Of a DNA stretch of 64,000 bases, positions 42,392 through 50,920 are shown piece by piece. The DNA lies in the NCBI GenBank assembly GCA_024235635.1, contig JACKMA010000007.1, positions 45,408 through 109,407 of the forward strand, written 5' to 3'. Source of the stretch: Zoogloeaceae bacterium (GTDB lineage: Bacteria; Pseudomonadota; Gammaproteobacteria; Burkholderiales; Rhodocyclaceae). The notes below the pieces were generated by a model, which was not told the DNA's origin, did no database searches, and saw only the letters and a program-made list of their open reading frames with translations. A program made the translations under genes and the position numbers. Position 1 is the first letter of the stretch. Each line of letters opens with the position of its first letter.

Positions 42392-42784
42392 TCAGCGGCT
42401 CTTGCGCTGTATTTCTTCGCGCAGCGTCTCGATTGCCTGCCTCATGTCCTCGACAGCCTTGGTCGATTGACTGCTGCGAGCCTTGGCCTCCGCCAGCACC
42501 GCGTCCGCCTCCGCCTGTTCGGCGAACCGTAGCGCCTCGGCATTGCGTCCCTCGCGCATCGCGAGTTCTGCCTTATTCAGCTTTTCACGGGCAGCCAGCA
42601 GTTCGACCGCGGCGAACTCGCCCGCGCCGGCCCGCTCTGCCTGTGCCATCGCCGCCCGGCTGGTCGCCATCTGCTCGACCGGCGCCGGCACCTTGCTGGC
42701 GCAGGCGCCAAGGCCCAGTGCCAGTGACGTTAGCACCACGTAGGGCGCCGTCATGGTGGTCCGCAATCTCGACTTCGATGTCAT
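42392..42784 (-). CDS. DUF4398 lipoprotein
   Basis: A 130-residue lipoprotein (lipobox LGLGAC, lipidated C28) whose mature part is a DUF4398 helical hairpin: MATSRAAMAQAERAGAGEFAAVELLAAREKL is the family segment, with an amphipathic second helix to the C-terminus. The start at 42784 is preferred to an ATG 21 nt upstream because AGGAG is spaced about 7 nt before it. Co-transcribed with the DUF4398-OmpA gene; the two may interact through their matching hairpins in the periplasm. Confidence 0.85.
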   Translation of the reverse strand: MTSKSRLRTTMTAPYVVLTSLALGLGACASKVPAPVEQMATSRAAMAQAERAGAGEFAAVELLAAREKLNKAELAMREGRNAEALRFAEQAEADAVLAEAKARSSQSTKAVEDMRQAIETLREEIQRKSR

Positions 42785-43351
42785 TACCGTCTCCTGACAT
42801 TGCATGGTGGTTGTGGGTCTTCCGACGTGGCATTCGAACGCTATGGAAGGGGGATGTTCCTCGGCGCGACATCACTGACGGCCCGGTGATCTGCACCCGG
42901 CGACTCGGTCGACGCCGGCTGTACAGCAGTGTATTTGCCCAAGTTTGAATGTCTACGACATTTTCGCAAAAATCGGGGGCACGTCTTGCCACTCAAACGG
43001 AACTTCCTGCTGCGGTCAGAGTGGGCGGGGTCAGGTCTATTTCGGTTACAAGTGGGCGGGGTCAGGTCTATTTCGGTTACACGCATTTCTCGGTGCGAGG
43101 GGTCAGGTCTACTTCGGTAGCGCACATTTCTCCGACCGATGGCTGCATCGGAATCCGGCATCAGCCGCGTGTCGGTCCGCTGCATTGGCCTGCTGTCTAA
43201 GCGCAGCGGATGACGTGGTGCTCGGGCGGCAAATCGGCGACGGCCCGGGGTCGAGCTGAACCTCCCCTGCCTCGTGCAACTGCAGGTTCGGTCATCGTTG
43301 TCACCAACTCATCGGGTACCGCGATCCAGCCGGAAATGGGGTATCGCCGCG
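42785..43351. other. 567-nt intergenic region with tandem repeats, no gene seen
   Basis: Between the DUF4398 operon and the response regulator (both minus). It holds the 31-bp tandem repeats described at 43020-43119 and an AT-rich patch around 42955-42975. The many short frames crossing it have no support. Confidence 0.6.
43020..43119. repeat. 31-bp tandem direct repeat, two full copies and one partial
   Basis: Two identical units (43020-43050 and 43051-43081) begin AGTGGGCGGGGTCAGGTCTA and end TTTCGGTTACA; a shortened, diverged third copy of the core GGGGTCAGGTCTACTTCGGT sits at 43099-43118. The GGGGTCAGGTCT core resembles short dispersed elements often left near REP-associated or IS200-type insertions in proteobacteria; no transposase is present. 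Confidence 0.85.
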
Positions 43352-43759
43352 TTACGGGCCGTTCGTCCGAAGGCCGTCCGCTGCCGCCTTGCGGCTTCCC
43401 TTGCCGGCCAGCACTTCCAGCACGTTCTTCAGGTCCTTAAGCACGAGAGGCTTGCTCAGGTAGTCGCAGGCCCCCGCCTTCATCGCCGCGACGGCGACTT
43501 TGGTGCTGCCCTGTCCCGTCATCAGGATGATGTGGGCCTCGGTGCCGGCAGCGCGGAGTCTGCCGAGCACCTCCAGACCGTCGATATCTGGCAGCTTGAA
43601 ATCCAGCAGCACGATGGCGGGCTGGAAGGTGGCGAAGATCTCGAGGCCTTCCAGGCCGCTGTTGGCCACCTGTACGTCGAAGCCGTAGCGGCTCAGATAG
43701 AGCCGTATGTTCTTGGCCAGGCGAATTTCGTCGTCGATGACCAATACCCGTGGCAACAT
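43352..43759 (-). CDS. Single-domain response regulator (receiver only)
   Basis: A 135-residue CheY-like receiver with acidic pocket D9/D10, phosphoacceptor D53 (LLDFKLPD), switch T81 and conserved K103 (LSKP). There is no DNA-binding output domain, so it must act by protein interaction or as a phosphate relay. The start lies 3 nt after the stop of the upstream histidine kinase gene, making them a cognate pair. Confidence 0.92.
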   Translation of the reverse strand: MLPRVLVIDDEIRLAKNIRLYLSRYGFDVQVANSGLEGLEIFATFQPAIVLLDFKLPDIDGLEVLGRLRAAGTEAHIILMTGQGSTKVAVAAMKAGACDYLSKPLVLKDLKNVLEVLAGKGSRKAAADGLRTNGP

Positions 43760-43762
43760 CGA

Positions 43763-45226
43763 TCAAGCGCCCGCTACCGGATAGATCAGGGTGACGGTGG
43801 TGCCCTGACCTTCGACACTGCTCAGCACGATGCGGCCCCCATGTCGCTCGACGATCCGCTTCACCAACTGCAGTCCGATCCCCAGCCCGCTCCTCTTGCT
43901 GGTGAAAAAGGGCTTCAGTACCTGGTCGAGGTGTGCCCGCGGGATGCCGGCGCCGGTGTCCGACAGGGTCATTTCGAGTTCCTTGCCCTCGTGGCATAGC
44001 GCAGCCCGCACGTCGAGGCTGCCACCGTTTGGCATCGCCTCGACGGCGTTGGCGATGATGCTGTTGAACATCTGCGTCAGCAATTGGGCATCCCCTTTGA
44101 CCGGGGGCAGTGCATCGGCGATATGTACCTGCGACCGGATATGCTGCCGCGCCATCGTGCGCTGAAAATTGTCCAGACTCCGGCGCACCGTTTCGCCGAG
44201 GTCGACCTCGAACAACTCGCCCCGCTCGGGGCGGGCGAACAGCAGCATCTCTCGCAACCACTGGCCGATCCGATCCACCTCGAGGATGACGTCGCGGGTT
44301 GCCTCGCGACCGATCTCGGTCGTCTCCTCCTCCAGCGCCAGTTCAGCGCTCGAGCGGATCGATGCCAGCGGATTGCGGATCCCGTGGGCCACCGCGGTGG
44401 CCATCTCGCCGACCGCCACCATCGTTTCCGACTCCACCAGCAGCGCGTGCTGCCGCCGCATCACGTTGGCTGCCCGGTGCACGACCCAGAACAAGGTCGT
44501 GTAGAGAAAGACGCCGCTCGCCAGCGCGATGCTCCAGACCAGCCAGGTGCCGTCGCGGATGGTCTCGAAAAGCGCTACCGGCGTGCGGTAGATCTCGACC
44601 ACGCCCACCACCATGCTGTGGTCGTGGGCCCAGATCGGCACGTAGTTTTCGACAAAGTCGGTGACGCCATCCGGGAAGAAGGCATGCTCGTTCTTGGTCG
44701 ACTTGGCCACCCTGCCGAGCTCGACCACCATCTCGCCGCGCAATGCCTCCTCGAGTTCGTCGTTATCGACGAAACGCTGCCCCACCAGCGCAAGGTCGTT
44801 CGACCACACGATCGAGCGGTCGGGAGCGAAGACGTTGGCCCGCAACACGTCCGGAATCTTGGTGATGTGGATGAACAGCTCGCCCAGCCCTTCCTCGTCG
44901 GTGAGCAGTTCGGGGCGATCGAAGGCCAGCTCGGGTTCTTCGTGCTCGGCAATGCTCTGAATCAGTTCGGCCGTCACGATCGCATCGCGTTGCACCAGGG
45001 CGCGCTCCATGAAGCGCGAAAGCAGCAATGCCGCCACACTGCAGATGACCGCGATCGAGATCAGGCTGAGCAGGGCGAAGGAGCGGACCAGGTTGGTGGG
45101 CTTGGGCACTTCCCGTAGGTTTCGGGGCGTCCACGCGGAGCCGCCCGTCGCCCTGGGGTGCGGTGCTTCCCCGCCGCCGGAGCCTTCGTGTGGACGGGGC
45201 TCCTGCCTGTTGAATTCTTGCGCCAT
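43763..45226 (-). CDS. Membrane sensor histidine kinase
   Basis: A 487-residue two-component kinase. Transmembrane helices at about 50-70 and 228-250 flank a periplasmic sensor domain of about 155 residues (CACHE/sCache-like in length). The HisKA dimerisation helix carries H281 (VAHGIRNPLASIRSS), followed by the HATPase domain with N-box N393 (IANAVEAM), G1 DTGAGI (423-428) and G2 GLGIGL (447-452). The start at 45226 (GAGAGG site) is preferred over an ATG 120 nt upstream. No HAMP domain is evident. Couples to the receiver-only regulator; the signal is unknown. Confidence 0.9.
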   Translation of the reverse strand: MAQEFNRQEPRPHEGSGGGEAPHPRATGGSAWTPRNLREVPKPTNLVRSFALLSLISIAVICSVAALLLSRFMERALVQRDAIVTAELIQSIAEHEEPELAFDRPELLTDEEGLGELFIHITKIPDVLRANVFAPDRSIVWSNDLALVGQRFVDNDELEEALRGEMVVELGRVAKSTKNEHAFFPDGVTDFVENYVPIWAHDHSMVVGVVEIYRTPVALFETIRDGTWLVWSIALASGVFLYTTLFWVVHRAANVMRRQHALLVESETMVAVGEMATAVAHGIRNPLASIRSSAELALEEETTEIGREATRDVILEVDRIGQWLREMLLFARPERGELFEVDLGETVRRSLDNFQRTMARQHIRSQVHIADALPPVKGDAQLLTQMFNSIIANAVEAMPNGGSLDVRAALCHEGKELEMTLSDTGAGIPRAHLDQVLKPFFTSKRSGLGIGLQLVKRIVERHGGRIVLSSVEGQGTTVTLIYPVAGA

Positions 45227-45631
45227 AGATGCCTCTCGGGCTTCGCGCGCAGGCGGAGCTGCCCGGGCGAATGGGGAAGTGACCTCAATGTGTGCAGGCG
45301 CTGTGCCAGTTCCCATTGCGGCACGGAGAGCGAGGAATTTCGCCAAGGAATCAGCGGCATGGTGCGACCCTGTGGCAGCGGAAGCGCGCTGTCCACGATA
45401 CCCGTGTGCGGCAAATGACCCTCAAATTGGTCCTTTGCCCCAGTTCGAATCCGTCCCCGCATGCGGCTGCAAAAGGATGCCGATCGGCCGTCGGATGCCG
45501 CCTGGCGGGGCCGCTTGCCAGATGCCGTCACTTGGTCGCGCAGGAAAGCACGGGGCCGATTCGGCCGGGGCTGGTCAGCGCGAACAGTCGTGCCTCGCGG
45601 AGCGCGCGCGGGGGCGTAGTCGCGTGGGCCG

Positions 45632-45657
45632 AAAGAAGCCCCGGACAAGGCCGGGGC
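45632..45657 (-). terminator. Rho-independent terminator after the small exported protein gene
   Basis: On the minus strand: GCCCCGG, 6-nt loop, CCGGGGC, immediately followed by TTCTTT. 7-bp perfect stem, about 115 nt past the stop of the gene at 45771-46013 and before the histidine kinase promoter region. Confidence 0.7.
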
Positions 45658-45739
45658 GCCGTCGTCGGGCAGGGTGCGCAGGCGGCCCGCATCAGTCCAG
45701 CGTGGATTGGGACCGGTTGTTCGGACGCTGTCTGGATGG

Positions 45740-45760
45740 CGCGGGCCACCCGGGCCCGCG
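45740..45760. other. 8-bp GC hairpin at the 3' end of the small exported protein gene
   Basis: CGCGGGCC (45740-45747), loop ACCCG, GGCCCGCG (45753-45760), 10 nt beyond the stop codon. It may protect the 3' end or act with the terminator further on. Confidence 0.4.
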
Positions 45761-45770
45761 GGCGTTTCGC

Positions 45771-46013
45771 TCAGATGCCGAGCATCTTCATCGCCTTGGC
45801 CAGCGCAGCTTCCGACTCCGGGTGCTTGCCGGCCTTGTGCAGCTCTTCGCCTTCCGCCCGCAGCTTCTTCACTTCCTCCATGTCAGCCGTCGACATCTGC
45901 GGGTGTTCGGCCAGTGCGGCGTCGATCGCCTTCATGTCCTTCGGGCAATGCCGCGCCCACGCACTGGTGGACAACACTGCGGCCAGCGCAACCAACAGCA
46001 AGCGCATCTTCAT
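45771..46013 (-). CDS. Small exported helical protein
   Basis: An 80-residue protein with a Sec signal peptide (MKMRLLLVALAAVLSTSAWA, cleavage after 20) and a mature 60-residue all-helical part with one cysteine (RHCPKDMKAIDAALAEHP), containing a TPR-like pair AEGEELHKAGKHPESEAALAKAMKML. The start has GGAG 6 nt upstream. Monocistronic with its own terminator; possibly a stress-related periplasmic protein. Function unknown. Confidence 0.75.
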   Translation of the reverse strand: MKMRLLLVALAAVLSTSAWARHCPKDMKAIDAALAEHPQMSTADMEEVKKLRAEGEELHKAGKHPESEAALAKAMKMLGI

Positions 46014-46236
46014 CGTGGTCTCCTTCGACTGTGCCCGGCTTTGAATCCGGGCGGTTGGCGTTCCGGCGCTTGGCGACCGGGCCGGATGCCGGTGGGCGCC
46101 GCGCATTGCAGCGTCTGCGCGGTGAACAGTTCGCGTTCTTGCTTATTCCCGCTCGCTGCAAGCAAACATGTCCGGGGCCTGATGTCCGGCGCAGAACGCT
46201 CGTCCGCCCCCAGGTGAACACAATTCGATACTTTCC

Positions 46237-46264
46237 TTGCGCTCTGGCAGCGGCAACCTAGAAT
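46237..46264 (+). promoter_or_regulatory. Candidate sigma70 promoter
   Basis: TTGCGC (46237-46242), 16 nt, TAGAAT (46259-46264); 44 nt before the ATG at 46309, which has AGGAGGA upstream. Confidence 0.5.
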
Positions 46265-46308
46265 GGCTCGCTCATCAAGGATATCCATGCTCCAGGAGGA
46301 GGAAGGCC

Positions 46309-46626
46309 ATGCCGCATCACGTCGTCGTCGCCTTCGGTGACCAACGCGAGTACGAGTTCGCGCTCACCGATGACGAGGTCGCGCAACTCAGCCCGGATCA
46401 GGCCCGGGAATGGCTCGCGCAGGAATTCGAGGATCTCGAATGCACGCCCAGCAACCCGATGGGCAAGGTGCTGGTGCTCGACATGATCCTCAACGTCGCC
46501 AAGTTCGGCGGGGAGAAGCGCTTCAGCGAAGCCGGCGATTGGGCGAAGCAGTTCGCGCGGTCGGCGTCGGTGGCGCTGGCGCGGCCAGTGGTGCGGGTCG
46601 ACGTAGCCGGATTCACGGTCGGCTGA
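46309..46626 (+). CDS. Small acidic hypothetical protein
   Basis: A 105-residue acidic soluble protein (MPHHVVVAFGDQREYEFALTDDE...), with a DDEVAQLSPDQAREWLAQEFEDL helix and a beta C-terminus. Promoter and AGGAGG signals make it a real gene. I recognise no family. Convergent with the small membrane protein gene, 34 nt apart. Confidence 0.7.
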   Translation: MPHHVVVAFGDQREYEFALTDDEVAQLSPDQAREWLAQEFEDLECTPSNPMGKVLVLDMILNVAKFGGEKRFSEAGDWAKQFARSASVALARPVVRVDVAGFTVG

Positions 46627-46660
46627 GACACGACGGCAGCCGAGCGCGCAGGCCCGGCCC

Positions 46661-46861
46661 TCAGCCGAGCAGTGTCGTCACCAGCCAGATCATCAATACC
46701 CCGATCGCGACGGCGACGATCACGGCCTTGCCCGAGGCCGGATGGCGTCGATTGCCGGCGGGCAGCGGATGCGCCTGCTCGAAGCGCTCGCGCACACGGG
46801 CGAGGCGGGCCTCCTTGGTCTTGTGCGGGGCGCGAAACGGTGTGACGGGATCCTTGGCCAT
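46661..46861 (-). CDS. Small single-pass membrane protein
   Basis: A 66-residue protein: basic N-terminus and a C-terminal hydrophobic helix (about 45-65, KAVIVAVAIGVLMIWLVTTLLG). AGGAAA lies about 6 nt before the ATG. It follows the acyltransferase by 24 nt and may be a small tail-anchored partner of it. No family recognised. Confidence 0.6.
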   Translation of the reverse strand: MAKDPVTPFRAPHKTKEARLARVRERFEQAHPLPAGNRRHPASGKAVIVAVAIGVLMIWLVTTLLG

Positions 46862-46885
46862 CGATATTTCCTGCGGGGCGCCCGA

Positions 46886-47632
46886 TCACTCGAGAAATCG
46901 CCGGTTCCATTCGCTGAAACGCCGATAGGCCTCCGCCTTCATTTCGTACTTGTCGGCGAAGTCCTCGGGCAGCAGCGGGTCGAACACATGATAGTTGGCC
47001 CGGTTGTTCACCGTGAACATCATGTGGCGGATCTTGTCCGGCAAGGTGTGCGGATCCTGCCACTCGAAGTCGTCCTGCGCCTCGTAATGCAGGAACACCG
47101 GCAGGATCGGCACGCCGGTGCGCATCGACACGTCGAAGGCGCCGGACTTGAAGGCGTCGTGCAGGCGCCGCCCCTTGCAGCCACCCTCGGGATACAGCGC
47201 CAGGTTGCGCCCTGCCTTCACCGCGTCGACCATGACGTCGATCGCCTGCTGGCGCGAATCGGCATCGTCGCGATCCACGTACAGCGTGCCCGCGGCGACG
47301 CTGATTCGCCCGACCACGAACCAGTCCTGCACCTGCACCTTGGCCAGCGACACCACGTCGAACAGTGCCGGAATACCGATGTCCTCGAATGCGGACGGAT
47401 GGTTGGCGATCAGGATGAAGTGCGCGGGCAGCGGTACGCGGTTGTGCTGGTGCAGGCGCAGATCCACGTCGAGTGCGCGGACGAAGCTGCGACACCAGAC
47501 GTGGAACAGCGACGCCACCGGATGACGTGGTCCGCGCCAGGGCAGGTAGGTGAGCAGGTAGACGATTGCGGTCAGCGCGACGAAATCGAACCAGCCGACG
47601 GCCTTGCGCAGCCAACGCAGCAGGATCAGCAT
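46886..47632 (-). CDS. PlsC-type 1-acyl-glycerol-phosphate acyltransferase
   Basis: A 248-residue membrane-associated enzyme expected to acylate lysophospholipid or a related acceptor. N-terminal hydrophobic segment (about 11-32), then NHPSAFED (77-84) in the position of the HX4D motif, where E83 takes the place of the usual Asp at the fourth-plus-one position and D84 follows; PEGG (148-151) replaces the usual PEGT. These substitutions occur in divergent branches but make catalysis less certain. The start at 47632 fits the family and lies 13 nt after the PrcB-like stop. Part of a minus-strand operon with the subtilase. Confidence 0.8.
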   Translation of the reverse strand: MLILLRWLRKAVGWFDFVALTAIVYLLTYLPWRGPRHPVASLFHVWCRSFVRALDVDLRLHQHNRVPLPAHFILIANHPSAFEDIGIPALFDVVSLAKVQVQDWFVVGRISVAAGTLYVDRDDADSRQQAIDVMVDAVKAGRNLALYPEGGCKGRRLHDAFKSGAFDVSMRTGVPILPVFLHYEAQDDFEWQDPHTLPDKIRHMMFTVNNRANYHVFDPLLPEDFADKYEMKAEAYRRFSEWNRRFLE

Positions 47633-47645
47633 CGGCCGCTCGGCC

Positions 47646-48134
47646 TCACCGGGCGCGTGCGGCCGGCACCGCCGCCGGGATGCCGAGGGCCGAGACCACG
47701 TCGATGCCGTCACGGTCGAGCGCGAATGCCATGCACGGCGCGCTCAGCACGGTCGTCGTCAGCATGCCCGGCTCCGGCTCGCGGGCGGCGACCGGCAGCG
47801 CCGCGGTGCCGCGGCGGACGACGGCATCGCTGCCGGTTGCTTCCAGGCTGCTGCCGCCGTCTCGGCGGCTGCCCAATTCCACCACCGCGACCAGTCGGCG
47901 ACCGAAGTCCACCTGCGGCATGGCCGGGCGCGGCAGCACTGTGCCGGCGATCCGCTGCCATGTGTGGGCGAAGGCGGCCTGGTCGGTGATCAGGGTCAAT
48001 GCCGGACGGGAGTCTTCGCGTCCGCAGAACGCCGAGCGGTGCAGCACCTCGGCCGCGACCCGGCCATCGCCGGCGAGCCCGACACAGGCCGTGCAGGCGA
48101 GCGCGACCACGACGATCAACGCCGGCAACCTCAT
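47646..48134 (-). CDS. PrcB-like lipoprotein
   Basis: A 162-residue lipoprotein (lipobox ACTAC, lipidated C17). The mature part has the beta/alpha pattern of the PrcB C-terminal domain (RRLVAVVELGSRRDGGSSLEA, then a conserved PCMAFALDR end). In Treponema denticola PrcB is an accessory subunit of the PrtP subtilisin complex; here the gene overlaps the stop of a subtilase by 4 nt (ATGA), the same pairing. Moderate confidence in family, good in context. Confidence 0.7.
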   Translation of the reverse strand: MRLPALIVVVALACTACVGLAGDGRVAAEVLHRSAFCGREDSRPALTLITDQAAFAHTWQRIAGTVLPRPAMPQVDFGRRLVAVVELGSRRDGGSSLEATGSDAVVRRGTAALPVAAREPEPGMLTTTVLSAPCMAFALDRDGIDVVSALGIPAAVPAARAR

Positions 48135-50731
48135 CGTCCGTCCCCGCCCACCGGCTTCGACCGCAGGCGGAAGCCCTGCGGCGGCACCGTCGTTGCTGCG
48201 CTGCCGCGCAGCGCGCCGCTGGCGCCGATCGACATCGCCAGGCCGCCGATGTCGTCGGTGCCCATGGTGAGGATGTCGGGCGCGCTCGATACCGGCCAGG
48301 CACCGCAGCTCTCGCCCGGGCCGCAGATGAAATCGTCGTTGTCGAGGTCGCTGCCGGCCACCAGGAAGTATTCGCCGGCCGCGACCCCGTCGAAGCGGAA
48401 GCTGTAGCGGCCGTTGCTGGCGGCCGCATCGACCTGTGCCAGGCTCAGGTCGCTCTCCGGGTCGAGCAGCAGAAAGTAGACGCGCCCGACGTCGCTGGAT
48501 GCGCCGCTGGCAGCCACCAGCATCGTCACCGGCACGGTATGGCTGCCGATGTTGCTGGCGATCGTCAGTCGGCCGCCATAGGCGCCGCTGGGCAGGCCGC
48601 TGCGGTCCACCGAGATCTGGAATTCGAGGCCGCCGTTCACGCTGCTGCCGCCGCCCACCACGATCCAGTCGTCGCTGGCGGTGACTGCAGTGACGTCGAG
48701 CACGCCGTCACCCTGGTTCTCCAGCCGCAGCGTGCGGCCCGCGCTGCCGGTGCCGAAGTCGATCCGTGCCGGTATCGCCGCCAGCACCGGCGGCAGGACG
48801 CCGCCGCCGGCAAGATTGCGCGCCGCGACCACCGCCTTGAAGGCGTTGATCAGGCCATGGCCGAAGCTGTCGTCGCGCCCGGGGCTGCCGAGGTCGTCGG
48901 TGATCGCGCCCGAGGCCAGCAGCGTATCGACCTCGGCCGGCGTGATGTCCGGGTGAACCGCCCGCATCAAGGCCAGCACGCCGGCCACGTGGGGCGCGGC
49001 CATCGAGGTGCCGTTGAGGAACCCGAAAGCCGGCTGCGGCGTGCCGCCGGAATCGTCGGCATGGGTGCTGAGGATGTTGTCCGGGTAGCCGTCGGCGTTG
49101 GCGTCGCCGGCACTGCCGCTGCCACCGGGCGCGGCGACGTCGATGGAGTCGCCGAAGTTCGAGAAATCGGCGCGATTGCTGGCGATATCGACTGCGCTGA
49201 CCGAGATCACGCCGTCGTAGCCGGCCGGAAACGAGGTCCGCGGGCTGGCCTCGTTGCCGGCCGCTGCGACGACGATGACGCCGGCCGCGCGTGCCTGGTT
49301 CACCGCATCCTGCATCTCCGGCACGAAGGCCGGGCCGCCCAGGCTCAGATTGATGATGTCGGCCGCCTGCGCTGGTCGCTGCGACGACACGTTGTCGAGA
49401 CCGGCCGCGAAGCGCAGGCCGTGCAGGATGTCGAAGGCGGTGCCGCCGCCACGGCCGAGAACCCGCACCGGCATCACCCGCGCGCCGCCGGCCACCCCGG
49501 CGACGCCGGAATCGTTGTCGGTGGCGGCGGCGATGGTGCCGGCGACATGGGTGCCGTGCCACGAACTGGCGCCACCGAAATTGTGGTCACCCGGATCGGT
49601 GGCATCGGCGTCGATGCCGTCACCGTCCAGCGCCCGGGTGGCATCGCTGACGAAGTCGAATCCGGCCACGAGTTGCCCGACCAGATCGGGGTGGCTGGTC
49701 AGCACACCGGTATCGACCACGGCGACGACCACCGGCCGTCCGGCGCGCTCGCCGCGGGTGATGTCCCAGGCGGCGGGTAACTGGATCGCCGGGTAATGCC
49801 ACTGCAGCGGATAGAAGCGGTCGTTCGGCACCGCGCTGGCGGCGAGCCGGTAGTTCGGTCCGGCGCTGGCTACCGCCGGCGAGGCCGCCAGCGCCTTCAG
49901 TTCGCGGATCGTCCGCGCCCGCGCGGCTTCTTCGGCCGACAGGGCGCGACCGCTCCAGGCGTTGATCGCACGCGCGGAGGCGGCGGCCCGGGCCGGTGGC
50001 ACGTCGCCGCCGAGTGCGACCAGCATCGGTAGGCCGGCGCGGCCGGCCCGCACGCGGCGGCCGCCGAGCGCACTGGCCGCGGCTTCGGGCGTCGCGGCGC
50101 TGTCGGCGAGACGGACGATGGCCTCGTCCGCCACGAAATCGTGCACCCGGTTCCAGCGTGGCCGCCGCAGGTCGGCGGCCGACAGCTCGACACCGAGCGA
50201 CAGTTCGTAGGTGCTGGCGCCGTTCAAGGCCTCGACCAGGATCAGATAGCTGCCGGATGCCGGCACCACGATCAGTTCGTCGCGTTCGATGCCCTCGGAC
50301 GACGCGACGACGTTGAGGTCGAGGTCGAACAGGAAGATGTCGAGGTCCACCGCGGTCGGGCTCTGGGCGTCCCAGTTGCCGATCGTCAGTGCGATCGCCT
50401 GGCCTTCGGCGAGGTCCACCCGGTAGCCGTCGAAGAAGTCGGCCCGGCTCGAGAAGCGGCCGTTGGGCTGGCCGAACGGCACCGCCGAGGCGAAGCCGGT
50501 CAGCGTCACCGGGTTCGGGATCGACTGCGCCTCGGCCGGTTCGTCGTTGCTGGCGAAGCGGCTGTTGGGGTCGTTGACGTCGCTGTCCACGGCGAGGCCC
50601 TGGGGAAGCGTGGCGGTACCGGACACGCTCGGGCCGTCGACGCCGCCACCCCCGCCGCCGCCCCCACCACCCCCGCCGCAGGCGGTCGCCAGCAGGATCG
50701 GAATCAGCACGAGCATCGAACGCAGGGACAT
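48131..50731 (-). CDS. S8 subtilase lipoprotein with poly-Gly linker
   Basis: An 866-residue serine protease. The N-terminus has a lipobox (LLATAC, lipidated C18) directly followed by 12 glycines (19-30), a flexible tether. An N-terminal beta domain (about 80-185) and a propeptide-like region (about 195-300) precede the subtilisin domain (about 310-640) with catalytic D340 (VAVVDTGV), H392 (WHGTHVAGT), oxyanion N493 (AAGNE) and S576 (LNGTSMAAPHVAG), all intact. A C-terminal beta domain (about 650-850) follows. Surface-anchored protease in operon with the PrcB-like lipoprotein, acyltransferase and a small membrane protein; no strong ribosome-binding site at the ATG. Confidence 0.93.
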   Translation of the reverse strand: MSLRSMLVLIPILLATACGGGGGGGGGGGGVDGPSVSGTATLPQGLAVDSDVNDPNSRFASNDEPAEAQSIPNPVTLTGFASAVPFGQPNGRFSSRADFFDGYRVDLAEGQAIALTIGNWDAQSPTAVDLDIFLFDLDLNVVASSEGIERDELIVVPASGSYLILVEALNGASTYELSLGVELSAADLRRPRWNRVHDFVADEAIVRLADSAATPEAAASALGGRRVRAGRAGLPMLVALGGDVPPARAAASARAINAWSGRALSAEEAARARTIRELKALAASPAVASAGPNYRLAASAVPNDRFYPLQWHYPAIQLPAAWDITRGERAGRPVVVAVVDTGVLTSHPDLVGQLVAGFDFVSDATRALDGDGIDADATDPGDHNFGGASSWHGTHVAGTIAAATDNDSGVAGVAGGARVMPVRVLGRGGGTAFDILHGLRFAAGLDNVSSQRPAQAADIINLSLGGPAFVPEMQDAVNQARAAGVIVVAAAGNEASPRTSFPAGYDGVISVSAVDIASNRADFSNFGDSIDVAAPGGSGSAGDANADGYPDNILSTHADDSGGTPQPAFGFLNGTSMAAPHVAGVLALMRAVHPDITPAEVDTLLASGAITDDLGSPGRDDSFGHGLINAFKAVVAARNLAGGGVLPPVLAAIPARIDFGTGSAGRTLRLENQGDGVLDVTAVTASDDWIVVGGGSSVNGGLEFQISVDRSGLPSGAYGGRLTIASNIGSHTVPVTMLVAASGASSDVGRVYFLLLDPESDLSLAQVDAAASNGRYSFRFDGVAAGEYFLVAGSDLDNDDFICGPGESCGAWPVSSAPDILTMGTDDIGGLAMSIGASGALRGSAATTVPPQGFRLRSKPVGGDGR

Positions 50732-50920
50732 GGCAATGGTTCCGGGAGGCGTCGCCGGACGCCGTCGCGGACGAGTCTAACTCCCGCGCCCGCGCCCATC
50801 CAAGCGGCATCGCGGCATGCAGACGCGGCGCCGGGTCGCGCGCAATCGCACGCCGGCGGTGCTCCTGCTATCGTTGGCACGGCGACACCCTGCAACGCTG
50901 CGACGATCGACCCCGCCCCG

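Larger units (their letters stand above)
45227..45770. other. 544-nt intergenic region with terminator, no gene seen
   Basis: Between the small exported protein gene and the histidine kinase (both minus). It contains the intrinsic terminator at 45632-45657 and a further hairpin at 45740-45760. Longer frames crossing it lack ribosome-binding sites and family features. Confidence 0.6.

Noticed and set aside
43020..43119. CRISPR array or tRNA remnant
   Set aside because: Two and a half adjacent units without spacers; no cloverleaf.
45227..45770. Additional coding gene between the histidine kinase and the small exported protein
   Set aside because: Frames in this gap have no ribosome-binding site, no family pattern, and cross a terminator.
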